Shown here: positions 36,262 through 44,559 of the stretch, one piece after another | Numbering within the stretch: the stretch's first letter is position 1 | How the letters are laid out: each line of letters opens with the position of its first letter | Assembly: GCA_965218765.1 (NCBI GenBank) | Contig: CBDCLU010000004.1 | Location: 434,001 to 498,000, forward strand | Direction: 5' to 3' | DNA: 64,000 nt | Source: JBBPYC01 sp965218765 | GTDB lineage: Bacteria > Pseudomonadota > Gammaproteobacteria > Burkholderiales > Burkholderiaceae_C | Translations under genes and position numbers: made by a program | The notes under the pieces: generated by a model | Seen by the model: only the letters and a program-made list of their open reading frames with translations | Databases searched by the model: none | What the model was told of the DNA's origin: nothing

Positions 36262-36951
36262 GTGAGCGATGAGATGACCCGAACCGCAGCCCAATCCACG
36301 CGCTTTGCCGACATCGACGCGGCGATGATCGACCTCGACGGCACCATGGTCGACACGCTCGGCGACTTCGACGTATCGCTGAATCGCGCGCTCGCCGAAC
36401 TCGGCCTGCCGCCGATCGGCCGCGACGCGATCCGCGAGCGGGTCGGCAAAGGTTCGCAACATCTGGTCGCCTCGGTGCTGGCGCACGTCGGCGGCACGCA
36501 GGCGCAGCATTTCGACGCGGCCTGGGCGCTTTATCAAACCCATTACGGCGCGATCAACGGCGAACATGCCGAGACCTATGCCGGCGTGCGCGAAGGCCTC
36601 GACCGGTTTCGCGCGCGCGGCTGGCGGCTGGCCTGCCTGACCAACAAGCCGCTGGCGTTTGCGCAGGCGCTGCTGAAACACCAGCGGCTCGACGGCTACT
36701 TCGAGGTCGTGTTCGGCGGTGATTCGTTTGCGCGCCGCAAGCCCGATCCGATGCCGTTGCTGGAGACCTGCAAGGCGCTAGGCTCGGACCCCGCGCGCAC
36801 CCTGATGGTCGGCGACTCCAGCAATGATGCCAAGGCTGCGCGTGCGGCCGGCTGCCCGGTCTGGCTGGTCAGCTACGGCTACAACCACGGCGAGCCGATC
36901 GATGCGGTGGACGCGGACGGCGTGGTCGATTCGATCGCGCAGATCGGCTGA
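36262..36951 (+). CDS. gph: Phosphoglycolate phosphatase (HAD superfamily)
   Basis: 229 residues from a GTG; an ATG three codons later is an equally possible start. HAD motifs: nucleophile Asp in MIDLDGTMVDT, motif II Thr in CLTNKP, motif III Lys in RRKPDP, motif IV in MVGDSSNDAKAARAAG. The helical cap after motif I (LNRALAELGLPPIGRDAIRERVGKGS) matches Gph. It removes 2-phosphoglycolate formed in DNA repair and metabolism. A terminator-like palindrome follows. Confidence 0.9.
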   Translation: MSDEMTRTAAQSTRFADIDAAMIDLDGTMVDTLGDFDVSLNRALAELGLPPIGRDAIRERVGKGSQHLVASVLAHVGGTQAQHFDAAWALYQTHYGAINGEHAETYAGVREGLDRFRARGWRLACLTNKPLAFAQALLKHQRLDGYFEVVFGGDSFARRKPDPMPLLETCKALGSDPARTLMVGDSSNDAKAARAAGCPVWLVSYGYNHGEPIDAVDADGVVDSIAQIG

Positions 36952-36963
36952 GCGAACCCGTTG

Positions 36964-36989
36964 CGAACCCGTGGCATGCCACGGGTTCG
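36964..36989. terminator. Bidirectional hairpin between gph and coaX
   Basis: A perfect 26-bp palindrome (13-bp arms beginning CGAACCCGTGGCA) lies between two convergent genes. It has no T-run, so termination may need other factors. Confidence 0.7.
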
Positions 36990-37003
36990 ATATGGCGGCT
37001 GCG

Positions 37004-37789
37004 CTACAGGTCGTACTCGGGCACCCCGAAGCGGCGCGCCGCGATCTCCAGCAGGCCGTCGAAGATCAGGCTTTCCACGAGTTCGAACGGCACCGACATC
37101 GCGGGCCCGACCTTCCAGCCCGCACCGCCCGTCATGTAGCAGACCGGCTCCACGCCGCAGTGCCGGGTCAGGTGTTCGCGCATGCGTTCGATCGCACCCG
37201 TGATCGCGTAGCTGCCGCCGCTGGTCAGCGCGTCGCTGGTGTTGGTCGGAAATTCACAGACGTCGCCGGTCGGCACGTGCAGCCCCGCAGTGCCGCCTTC
37301 CAGCGCGCGCAGCATGATGCCGTGGCCAGGCAGGATCAAGCCGCCGATGAAGCGGCCCGACGCATCGACCGCATCCACCGTGACGGCGGTGCCGATCATC
37401 ACCACCAGCATCGGCCGCGCGGTGCTGCCGCCTCTCAGCATCCGGTGCCAGGCGCCGATCATCGCAACCCAGCGGTCCGCGCCGAGCCGCGTCGGGTGGT
37501 CGTAGCCGTTCACCACGCCGGCTTCGCTCGCGCTGGCCACGACCCACTGCGCGGGCACGTCCCACAGCTCGAGCTGCTCCTGCGCGCGCCGCCGCATCGC
37601 ATCGCCCGCGACGACGCAGCCGAGCACGGCGGACGGCGGCGCCAGTTGGGCCCAAGGCCCATCGGCCACGCGGTCGATGTGCTCCAGAAACTCGACCCCT
37701 TGCGCGAGCACCGCCGCGCCCGGGCAAGCCGATTCGTACTGCGCCCACTTGAGCCGCGTGTTGCCGATGTCCAGCGCAAAGAAGCTCAT
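37004..37789 (-). CDS. coaX: Type III pantothenate kinase
   Basis: 261 residues. ASKHA-fold motifs: FFALDIGNTRLKWA at the N-terminus, the MIGTAVTVDAVDASGRFIGG phosphate/pantothenate block, and YMTGGAGW. CoaX catalyses the first step of coenzyme A synthesis and, unlike CoaA, is not inhibited by CoA. The usual upstream birA gene of many betaproteobacteria is absent here; instead a tiny open frame ends one base before the start. Confidence 0.9.
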   Translation of the reverse strand: MSFFALDIGNTRLKWAQYESACPGAAVLAQGVEFLEHIDRVADGPWAQLAPPSAVLGCVVAGDAMRRRAQEQLELWDVPAQWVVASASEAGVVNGYDHPTRLGADRWVAMIGAWHRMLRGGSTARPMLVVMIGTAVTVDAVDASGRFIGGLILPGHGIMLRALEGGTAGLHVPTGDVCEFPTNTSDALTSGGSYAITGAIERMREHLTRHCGVEPVCYMTGGAGWKVGPAMSVPFELVESLIFDGLLEIAARRFGVPEYDL

Positions 37790-37790
37790 C

Positions 37791-37850
37791 TCAGGCCACC
37801 TTCCTGATGGTTTGCGCAAGCAACGTGGGCGTCTGCTTGATACTGGTCAT
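37791..37850 (-). CDS. Possible leader peptide of coaX
   Basis: A 19-codon frame starting MTSIKQTPTL ends in TGA one base before the coaX ATG (TGAGATG). This spacing is typical of translational coupling. No homology is known to me. It could be the tail of a lost upstream gene, or chance. Confidence 0.3.
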   Translation of the reverse strand: MTSIKQTPTLLAQTIRKVA

Positions 37851-37917
37851 TGCGTCTCCGTCGTCACGCACAGCAATCGATTCGCCCAAACAAATCCAAA
37901 CAAACACACCCCAAGCC

Positions 37918-38007
37918 AGCAGGGGCCGCGGAGCTGGCTCCGCCAGGCTGCAGGCGCCGCCCCCTGCAAGGGGGTAGCCGAGAGCGAAGCGAAGGCTGGG
38001 GATGGGC
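37918..38007. repeat. Dispersed intergenic repeat
   Basis: CCCCCTGCAAGGGGG forms a 6-bp hairpin, flanked by GGCTGCAGGCGCCG and GAGCGAAGCGAAGGCTGGGG. Similar blocks are seen at 28590-28712. Such elements are common downstream of genes in Comamonadaceae, as I remember them. It lies between the coaX leader and the end of cnoX. Confidence 0.6.
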
Positions 38008-38964
38008 TCAGTTCAACATCATGCTCAACCGCCGCCGATAACTGGACACCAGCGCGCGCTGCGGATCTTCCGGGGCCGCGTTCTTGCCCGACAGCGCGAT
38101 CGCGCCCTTGGTCTGGGCCGCGGCCTCGCCGGCTTTGGGCGCGGGCGGTGTCAGCAGTTCAAGAATCGCGACAAATGTCTTGCGCGCCGCCTCATCGTTC
38201 CACTGCTTGTCGCGCATCACGATCTCGAGCAGTTCGTCGAGCGCCGCGGTCCAGTCGCCGCGCACCATCAGGATGCGCGCTTTGGCATAGCGCGCGTCGA
38301 AATCGCGCTTGTTGGCGGCGATCTTTTCGTCGAACTCCTCCAGCGTCACGCTGCCTTGCACAGCGTCTGCGACGTACACGATCGCATCGAGCCAGACCTG
38401 CAGCGCGGTGAAGCGCAGCGGCGGCTTCGGCTGGCGCGACAGCGTCGGCGCCAGCGCCTCGTGCGCGGCTTCGATGTCGCCGGCCGACAGCAGCAGCTTG
38501 ACCAGGTCGAAGCGGATGTCGTCGTTCGCGGGCTGTTGCGCCAGCGCCTGCTGCAGCCGCTGAACAGCGGCGTCGGTATCGCCGGCTTCGAGCAGCGCTT
38601 GCGCTTCGTCGGCTTCCGTCTCGGCTTCCAGCGCTTCCGTGCTCGGCACGTGGCGGCTGATGAATTCACGCAGCTTGCCTTCGGGCAGCGCACCGGTGAA
38701 GCCGTCCACCGGGCGCCCACCCTGGAGCAGGATGCAGGTCGGGATGCTTTTCACCCCGAACGCGCCGGCGATCTCCTGCTGCTGGTCGGAATCGATCTTG
38801 ACGAGCTTGAAGCGGCCTTCGAACTCGGCTTCGAGCTTCTCCAGCAGCGGGCCGATCACCTTGCACGGGCCGCACCAGGGCGCCCAGAAGTCGACCAGCA
38901 CCGGCGTCGTCATGGACGCGCCGATCACCTCGGCTTCGAAATTTTCTATCGTGACGTTGATCAT
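38008..38964 (-). CDS. cnoX: Thioredoxin-fold chaperone CnoX (YbbN)
   Basis: 318 residues from ATG 38964. Residues 1-110 form a thioredoxin domain with an intact active site FWAPWCGPCK and cis-Pro in SIPTC. The rest is helical TPR-like repeats (LLEAGDTDAAVQRLQQALAQ and following). E. coli CnoX has lost one active-site Cys, but this one keeps CGPC, so it should be redox active. CnoX protects proteins from oxidative aggregation and passes clients to GroEL. It is divergent from purE. Confidence 0.88.
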   Translation of the reverse strand: MINVTIENFEAEVIGASMTTPVLVDFWAPWCGPCKVIGPLLEKLEAEFEGRFKLVKIDSDQQQEIAGAFGVKSIPTCILLQGGRPVDGFTGALPEGKLREFISRHVPSTEALEAETEADEAQALLEAGDTDAAVQRLQQALAQQPANDDIRFDLVKLLLSAGDIEAAHEALAPTLSRQPKPPLRFTALQVWLDAIVYVADAVQGSVTLEEFDEKIAANKRDFDARYAKARILMVRGDWTAALDELLEIVMRDKQWNDEAARKTFVAILELLTPPAPKAGEAAAQTKGAIALSGKNAAPEDPQRALVSSYRRRLSMMLN

Positions 38965-39047
38965 GTTGGTATTGCCATGCCTGTTGCCGGTCCGGTGAAG
39001 GTCCGGTCGAAACGTAAAATCCGCGCTTTCTTCACCGCACATCATCG

Positions 39048-39590
39048 GTGCGATGCGGTCGGGAGCCAACCATCAGCATCAGCAGTGGCCACAGCAGCAG
39101 CGCATCTGCACAAATCGGCGTCGTCATGGGGTCCGGTTCGGACTGGGAGACGATGCAGCACGCGGTGCAGATTCTGCAGGAGTTCGACATCGCGCACGAA
39201 GCGCGCGTGCTGTCTGCGCACCGCATGCCGGACGAGTTGTTCGCTTACGCGGAAGGCGCCGCTGCGCGCGGTCTGCAGGCGATTATCGCGGGTGCCGGCG
39301 GCGCCGCGCACCTGCCCGGCATGCTGGCGGCCAAGACCGAACTGCCAGTGCTTGGCGTGCCGGTCGCCTCGCGCCATCTGCAGGGCGTCGATTCGCTCTG
39401 CAGCATCGTGCAGATGCCGCGCGGCGTGCCGGTCGCCACGTTCGCGATCGGCGTGGCCGGTGCGGCGAACGCCGCGTTGTTCGCGGTCGCGATGCTGGCC
39501 GTGGCCGATGCGGCGCTGCGCGCCAAGCTCATTGCGTTCCGGGCACGCCAGACCGATGCGGCGGCTGCCACCGTGCTGACGTTGCCGTGA
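39048..39590 (+). CDS. purE: N5-carboxyaminoimidazole ribonucleotide mutase
   Basis: 180 residues from a GTG, the only start in frame before the conserved VVMGSGSDWETM. Further PurE signatures are VLSAHRMPDEL with the catalytic His, and IIAGAGGAAHLPGMLAAKT. It converts N5-CAIR to CAIR in de novo purine synthesis. The first ~18 residues are Ser-rich and probably flexible. The partner purK begins 167 nt downstream. Confidence 0.92.
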   Translation: MRCGREPTISISSGHSSSASAQIGVVMGSGSDWETMQHAVQILQEFDIAHEARVLSAHRMPDELFAYAEGAAARGLQAIIAGAGGAAHLPGMLAAKTELPVLGVPVASRHLQGVDSLCSIVQMPRGVPVATFAIGVAGAANAALFAVAMLAVADAALRAKLIAFRARQTDAAAATVLTLP

Positions 39591-39757
39591 GACCTGACCG
39601 TGCGCAGGACTACCCGTGGGGGACACATCGGGATGTCCCGGACGAAAGCGGTGTCGGCAGATCGGCGACGGCAATCGCGCAGCGCCCGTCAAAACCCGCC
39701 CCATCGAGCCGGTCCCGCTGGGCATGGATGGCGCAGCCGTCATGACGGAGCGTTGAC

Positions 39758-40969
39758 GTGACCGACCGCCAGGACACCGTGATCCTGCCGATCCTGCCCG
39801 GCGCCACGCTGGGCGTGCTCGGCGGCGGCCAGCTCGGGCGCATGTTCGCGCACGCGGCGCAGCAGCTGGGCTTTGCCACAGCGGTGCTCGATCCGGACCG
39901 CGACAGCCCGGCCGGCAGCGTGAGCCAGCAGCACCTGCAGGCAGCGTATCTCGATGCGGATGGCCTCGCGCAACTGGCCGCCTGCGCGGCTGCGATCACC
40001 ACCGAGTTCGAGAACGTGCCGGCCGAAGCACTGCGCACGCTGGCGCGAACGCGGCCGGTCGCGCCGGGCGCCGAGATGGTCGCGCTTGCGCAGGACCGCG
40101 CGGTCGAGAAAGAGCACTTCGCGCGCTGCGGCGTCGCCTGCGGTGCCTGGGCGCGCATCGACGATGGGGCGCAGCTGCGCGCCGTGATCGAACAGCGGCC
40201 CGAGCTGTTCCCGGGCATCCTGAAGACCGCGCGGTTCGGCTATGACGGCAAGGGCCAGGTGCAGGTGGCGAGCGCGGCGGCGCTGGCTTCGGCCTGGCAC
40301 GAACTCGGCGGCGTGCCCTGCGTGCTGGAGCGCAAGCTGCCGCTCGCGTTCGAGCTGTCGATCGTGCTGGCGCGCGGGCGCGACGGGCAGGTCGTGAGCT
40401 TCCCGGCGCAGCGGAACCTGCATCGCGGCGGCATCCTCGCCGTGACCGAGGTTTTTGAACAAAACGTGCCTGAGGCGTTTGCACAGTCTGCGCTTGCCGC
40501 TTCGATTTCAATAGCAAATGCGATGCACTACGTCGGCGTGCTGTGCGTCGAGTTCTTCGTGCTCGACGATGACACTGCGCCTGGCCAGCGCCATCAGCTG
40601 GTCGCCAATGAAATGGCGCCGCGCCCGCACAACAGCGCGCACTACACGATCGATGCGTGCAGCGTCTCGCAGTTCGAGCTGCAGGTGCGCACCTTGGCCG
40701 GCCTGCCGCTGGTGGCGCCGCGGCTGCACAGCCCGGCGGTGATGCTGAATCTGCTGGGCGAGTTGTGGTTCGATGCGGCCGGCAATCGGCGTGAGCCGTG
40801 CTGGCCGCAGGTGCTCGCGCTGCCCGGCGCGCATCTGCACCTGTACGGCAAGAGCCAGCCCGCGTTGGGCCGCAAGATGGGGCATCTGACCGTCACCGGC
40901 GCGGACACCATGCAAGCGCGCGCGGTCGCGCTGGAAGCGGCACGGCTGCTGGGTATCGAAGCGTTCTAG
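39758..40969 (+). CDS. purK: N5-carboxyaminoimidazole ribonucleotide synthase
   Basis: 403 residues from a GTG. ATP-grasp fold: LGVLGGGQLGRMFAHAA at the N-terminus, KTARFGYDGKGQ for ATP binding, and NEMAPRPHNSAHYTIDAC near residue 285. It makes N5-CAIR from AIR, ATP and bicarbonate, the step before PurE. A segment near residues 230-255 (VFEQNVPEAFAQSALAASIS) is encoded by AT-richer DNA that includes a GATTTCAATAGC block. Its function should be unaffected. Confidence 0.93.
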   Translation: MTDRQDTVILPILPGATLGVLGGGQLGRMFAHAAQQLGFATAVLDPDRDSPAGSVSQQHLQAAYLDADGLAQLAACAAAITTEFENVPAEALRTLARTRPVAPGAEMVALAQDRAVEKEHFARCGVACGAWARIDDGAQLRAVIEQRPELFPGILKTARFGYDGKGQVQVASAAALASAWHELGGVPCVLERKLPLAFELSIVLARGRDGQVVSFPAQRNLHRGGILAVTEVFEQNVPEAFAQSALAASISIANAMHYVGVLCVEFFVLDDDTAPGQRHQLVANEMAPRPHNSAHYTIDACSVSQFELQVRTLAGLPLVAPRLHSPAVMLNLLGELWFDAAGNRREPCWPQVLALPGAHLHLYGKSQPALGRKMGHLTVTGADTMQARAVALEAARLLGIEAF

Positions 40970-40970
40970 G

Positions 40971-41108
40971 GTGGTGCTCGTCCCCATGCGCAAGCGCTGG
41001 CCGCTTCGATCCGCCTGCCGACCCGACGAGGACGGCTTCACCGTTCTCGATGCGTTCGGCGTGCCGTTCTTGTGCGGCCCCGCAGACGGCGCTTGCGTCG
41101 TGATCTAG
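40971..41108 (+). CDS. Small open frame of unknown function
   Basis: 45 codons from a GTG, or 40 from ATG 40986 (MRKRWPLRSACRPDEDGF), ending before the Sua5 gene. The frame has high-GC third positions as real genes here do, and three Cys. No family is recognised and no clear ribosome-binding site is seen. It begins directly after purK and ends 13 nt before the next gene, filling the gap neatly. Confidence 0.35.
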   Translation: MVLVPMRKRWPLRSACRPDEDGFTVLDAFGVPFLCGPADGACVVI

Positions 41109-41121
41109 CAAGGTTGACGCC

Positions 41122-42138
41122 ATGCCCTCCGTGATCCTCGACGCGAGCCTGCCCCAATCGATCGAGCGCGCCGCCCGGCAGCTGGCCGATGGCGGGCTCG
41201 TCGCGCTGCCGACCGAAACCGTCTACGGCCTGGCTGCCGATGCGGGCAACGACGCGGCCATCGGCGCCATCTTCGCCACCAAGGGCCGGCCGGCCGACCA
41301 TCCGCTGATCGTGCATGAGGCGGACCGGGACACGGCGCATGCGTTCGCCGCCGACTGGCCGCCGTTCGCCGAGCAACTGGCCAAAGCGTTCTGGCCCGGC
41401 CCGCTGACCCTGATCCTGCCGCGGCGTCCGGCTGCTGCAGGCGCGGCCGCCGCCGGGCTCGACACGATCGGCCTGCGCTGCCCGCGGCATGCGGCCGCGC
41501 TGGCGCTGCTGGCGGCCTGCGCGAAGCTGGGGGTGCAGGGCCTGGCCGCGCCGAGCGCGAATCGGTTCGGCAAAGTCAGCCCGACCAGCGCGGTGCACGT
41601 CGCAGCCGAGTTTCCGGATGACGACGTGCTGGTGCTCGACGGGGGGCCGTGCGAAGTCGGCATCGAGTCCGCGATCCTGGACTGCACGCGCGGCGCGCCG
41701 GTGCTGCTGCGCCCGGGTGTGCTCGGCGCCGCGGCGCTGGAGGCCGCGGCCGGCCTGCGGCTGCGCGGGCCCGACGAACTGGCCAGCGCCGCGCCGCGCG
41801 CGCCCGGCACGCTGGCGGTGCACTACGCGCCGCAAGCCCGCCTGCGGCTCATGAACGCGCGCGCGCTGCAGACCGCGCTCGACCTGCTCGGCAGCGAACT
41901 CGATGCGACCGAATCGCGCATCGCCGTCTATGCGCGCAGCGCCCTCAAATGCCGCAGCAGCCACGGCGTGCTGCTGCGGCGCATGCCCGATGAGCCGCAA
42001 GCCGCGGCGCAGCAGTTGTTCGCGGCGCTGCGCGCATTCGACACGGCCGGCGTGCGGTTGATCTGGGTCGAGCCGCCGCCCGAGACGCCCGACTGGGACG
42101 GCGTGCGCGATCGGCTGCTGCGCGCAGCAGCCTCCTGA
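41122..42138 (+). CDS. Threonylcarbamoyl-AMP synthase, Sua5 type
   Basis: 338 residues. The YrdC domain occupies residues ~10-200 with LPTETVYGLAADAGN, KGRPADHPLIVH, FWPGPLTLIL and GLAAPSANRFGKVSPTSA. The extra C-terminal Sua5 domain begins after APRAPGTLAVHYAPQARLRL. It makes threonylcarbamoyl-AMP for t6A37 of ANN-decoding tRNAs. The two-domain length distinguishes it from short TsaC. Confidence 0.9.
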   Translation: MPSVILDASLPQSIERAARQLADGGLVALPTETVYGLAADAGNDAAIGAIFATKGRPADHPLIVHEADRDTAHAFAADWPPFAEQLAKAFWPGPLTLILPRRPAAAGAAAAGLDTIGLRCPRHAAALALLAACAKLGVQGLAAPSANRFGKVSPTSAVHVAAEFPDDDVLVLDGGPCEVGIESAILDCTRGAPVLLRPGVLGAAALEAAAGLRLRGPDELASAAPRAPGTLAVHYAPQARLRLMNARALQTALDLLGSELDATESRIAVYARSALKCRSSHGVLLRRMPDEPQAAAQQLFAALRAFDTAGVRLIWVEPPPETPDWDGVRDRLLRAAAS

Positions 42139-42241
42139 GTGCCGTTGCCGACTGCGGCAACGGCCCGTCCGCAACGGCCCGAATGCGCTCGCTAAACTGC
42201 GCCTTCATCACGAATTTCCATCGACCGAGACCAAGCAAACC

Positions 42242-43213
42242 ATGCTCAAAACATCACCCTGGCTGCGCCGCGCCGTGCTCGCCTGCGTCGCCGCGTCGAT
42301 CGCGGCGGCGCTGGCCGGCTGCGGCGGCGGCACCATCGAAAACAAGCTCAATCCGAAGCGCTTCATCGTGTTCGGCGCCGCGATGGCCGATGTCGGCGTG
42401 GACGGCACGCGCTATACGGTGAGCGACGGCAGCGTCAACACCTGGGTCGAGCAGGCCGCGCTCGACTACAACAAGGACCTGACGATCAAGCCGTCCGACC
42501 AGGGCGGCACCGGCTATGCGCGCGGCAACGCACGCATCGTCGCCAAGCCCGATGCGGCCGGCCGCGCCGAGACGCTGACGGTTAAGGAGCAGATCGACCA
42601 GTTTCTGGGCGGCGGCGGCAAGATAGCCGACGACGACGTGGCGGTGGTGAACGCCGGCATCAGCGATATCGTGGTGCAGATGCAGGCGCTCTTGGCCGGC
42701 AGCCAGACCGAAGCGCAGATGCTTGTCAACGTGCAGCAGGCCGGCCGCGACATGGGCGCGCAGGTGCGGCGGCTGGTGGAGTCCGGCGGCACGCACGTGC
42801 TGGTGGTCGGTCCGTACAACCTCGGCAAGTCGATCTGGGCGACCCAGATCAGCCGCGGCGACACACTGACCAACGCGAGCCTGCGCTTCAACGAGGCGCT
42901 GCTGCTGTCGATGGTGGACCTGGGCGCGTCCGTGCTGTATGTGGACGCCCAACTGTTCTTCAACCTGTTGATCAGCAACCCGGGCGGCAACAACCTGAGC
43001 AACGCAACGTCGATCGCCTGCAACTCGGTCGATCCGGGCCCGGGTATCGGCATCGGCACCAACCAGGTGAACTCGGCGCTGTGCACGCCCGCCACGATCG
43101 CAGCCGGGCTCGACTACACCAAGCTCGTGTTCGCCGATGCGCTGTACTTTACGCCGGTGGCGAACCGCCTGTTCGGCGACAACGTGCAGGGGCGGATGCG
43201 GTTTCGGTGGTGA
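42242..43213 (+). CDS. SGNH-like lipoprotein lacking visible catalytic residues
   Basis: 323 residues. A signal peptide ends in lipobox ALAGC (Cys27). The body aligns by eye with GDSL/SGNH lipases: block I FGDSLSDVG becomes FGAAMADVG (Asp46 and Ser47 positions both Ala), block III GxND becomes VVNAGISDIV, and block V DxxH becomes DALYFTP. Nucleophile, oxyanion Asn and His are therefore not recognisable. The rest (DGSVNTWVEQAALDY, RRLVESGGTHVLVVGPYNL, SVDPGPGIGIG) follows the family. It is likely a surface binding protein rather than an esterase. Confidence 0.75.
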   Translation: MLKTSPWLRRAVLACVAASIAAALAGCGGGTIENKLNPKRFIVFGAAMADVGVDGTRYTVSDGSVNTWVEQAALDYNKDLTIKPSDQGGTGYARGNARIVAKPDAAGRAETLTVKEQIDQFLGGGGKIADDDVAVVNAGISDIVVQMQALLAGSQTEAQMLVNVQQAGRDMGAQVRRLVESGGTHVLVVGPYNLGKSIWATQISRGDTLTNASLRFNEALLLSMVDLGASVLYVDAQLFFNLLISNPGGNNLSNATSIACNSVDPGPGIGIGTNQVNSALCTPATIAAGLDYTKLVFADALYFTPVANRLFGDNVQGRMRFRW

Positions 43214-43284
43214 GCGGGTTTTGATCAGCTGACCAAAGCGGGGATTTGGGGGGAATTAGCTGTTTATCATAATTAGGGATTTCG

Positions 43285-43290
43285 TATAAA
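43285..43290 (+). promoter_or_regulatory. -10 box of a possible leaderless promoter
   Basis: TATAAA lies 8 bases before the start codon of the downstream ATPase gene. A start of transcription 6-8 bases downstream of the box would fall at the ATG itself. No Shine-Dalgarno sequence precedes the ATG. The -35 region is weak (GTTTAT, 17-nt spacer). Confidence 0.55.
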
Positions 43291-43298
43291 ATCGCCTA

Positions 43299-44477
43299 AT
43301 GAACAAGCTCTTTCGACGCACTGCGCTGGCGCAGCGAATGGCGCAGCAGTTGCTCAACCCCGGTGTCCTTGACGAAGGCCTGCGCTCGGGACTGTTCATC
43401 TCGGGCGTACGCCGGACCGGCAAGACCACCTATCTGCAGGCTGACTTGATCCCGGCGCTCGAAGCTGCCGGGGCGTTGGTGATCTACGTCGATTTGTGGT
43501 CCAACACGCAGGCGAATCCGGCAACGTTGGTGCACAGCGCGATTCGTGAGAGCTTGCAGGCGCTGCAGTCGCCAGTTGGCGCGGTAGCGGATCGGCTGAA
43601 GCGACTGCGGCATGCTGAACTCGCCGTTGCCGGTTTCAAATTCAGCTTCAAGATCGATACCGTCGGTGCGAAGGACGGCCCGACTTTGGCGCATGCGCTG
43701 ACCCAGGTCGTCGATCAAGCCGAAACCAGCGTCGTCATGATCGTTGACGAAGTGCAGCACGCGATCACGACCGAGGAGGGCAACCGGATGCTGGAGGCGC
43801 TGAAGGCCGCACGCGATGCGATCAATCTGCGGCCGACCACGCCAGGTTTTTTTCTGTTCATCGGAACCGGTTCGCATCGAGCCCTGGTCGGCGAGCTCAC
43901 GGCACGCCGCAACCAGGCGTTCGTCGGTGCGACGTCGATCACCTACCCGCTGCTGGATGCAGATTACGTGGCACATCTGCTCAATCGGCTGCAAGCCGAA
44001 GACTTGAGCTTGCAGCCCCGGCTGGAGGTCGCGACGCAAGCCTTTCGCACGCTCGGTGCGCGTCCGGAAGAGATGCTGAGCGCCATGCGGGAGTTGCGCA
44101 GGTTGCTGCCGAAGGGCGGCGATCCGGACCAGTTTCTGCCGGTGATCGCGGGCACGCTGCGCTCGGTAGCTGCTGATGTGGAGTTGATGAAGGTCGAACA
44201 ACTCGGCACTTTGGCAACCGTGCTGTTCGAACGAATCGCCGGCAGTGAAGGTGATGCCAGAGGACTGTTTGCGGCGGACGCGCTGGCGGCCTACGCGCAG
44301 CGACTGGCGCGTGACGTTCGCGTCGACGAAGTGCAAAGCATCCTCAACGAACTGATGGCAGCGAACATCGTCATGCGGCGCGGCCACGGGTTGTATGGCT
44401 TGACCGACCCCTTCGTACAGGAAATCTGGCAGGAGCGGCAGGCGCTGATGAAACCGCCTGGGCACGCGGCCGTCTGA
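43299..44477 (+). CDS. Stand-alone P-loop ATPase
   Basis: 392 residues. Walker A is GVRRTGKTT (Lys42) and Walker B MIVDEVQH (Asp150, Glu151). A sensor-like FLFIGTGSHRALV follows near residue 190. The C-terminal ~130 residues contain a winged-helix-like end (VDEVQSILNELMAANIVMRRGHGLYGLTD). It is related to archaeal/bacterial AAA-ATPases and STAND proteins that act alone or with a nuclease; none is next to it. It is flanked by an AT-rich promoter and a terminator, so it is transcribed alone. The role is unknown. Confidence 0.82.
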   Translation: MNKLFRRTALAQRMAQQLLNPGVLDEGLRSGLFISGVRRTGKTTYLQADLIPALEAAGALVIYVDLWSNTQANPATLVHSAIRESLQALQSPVGAVADRLKRLRHAELAVAGFKFSFKIDTVGAKDGPTLAHALTQVVDQAETSVVMIVDEVQHAITTEEGNRMLEALKAARDAINLRPTTPGFFLFIGTGSHRALVGELTARRNQAFVGATSITYPLLDADYVAHLLNRLQAEDLSLQPRLEVATQAFRTLGARPEEMLSAMRELRRLLPKGGDPDQFLPVIAGTLRSVAADVELMKVEQLGTLATVLFERIAGSEGDARGLFAADALAAYAQRLARDVRVDEVQSILNELMAANIVMRRGHGLYGLTDPFVQEIWQERQALMKPPGHAAV

Positions 44478-44505
44478 CGGCACAGCCGATCGCACGCAGC
44501 ACATT

Positions 44506-44532
44506 AAAAAAGGCACCCGAAAGTGCCTTTTT
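44506..44532. terminator. Bidirectional terminator
   Basis: AAAAAAGGCAC and GTGCCTTTTT form a stem with A- and T-runs on both sides, between the convergent ATPase and lipase genes. It can serve both directions. Confidence 0.92.
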
Positions 44533-44559
44533 GTACGCGCTGGCCGAATCCGATTGCTT

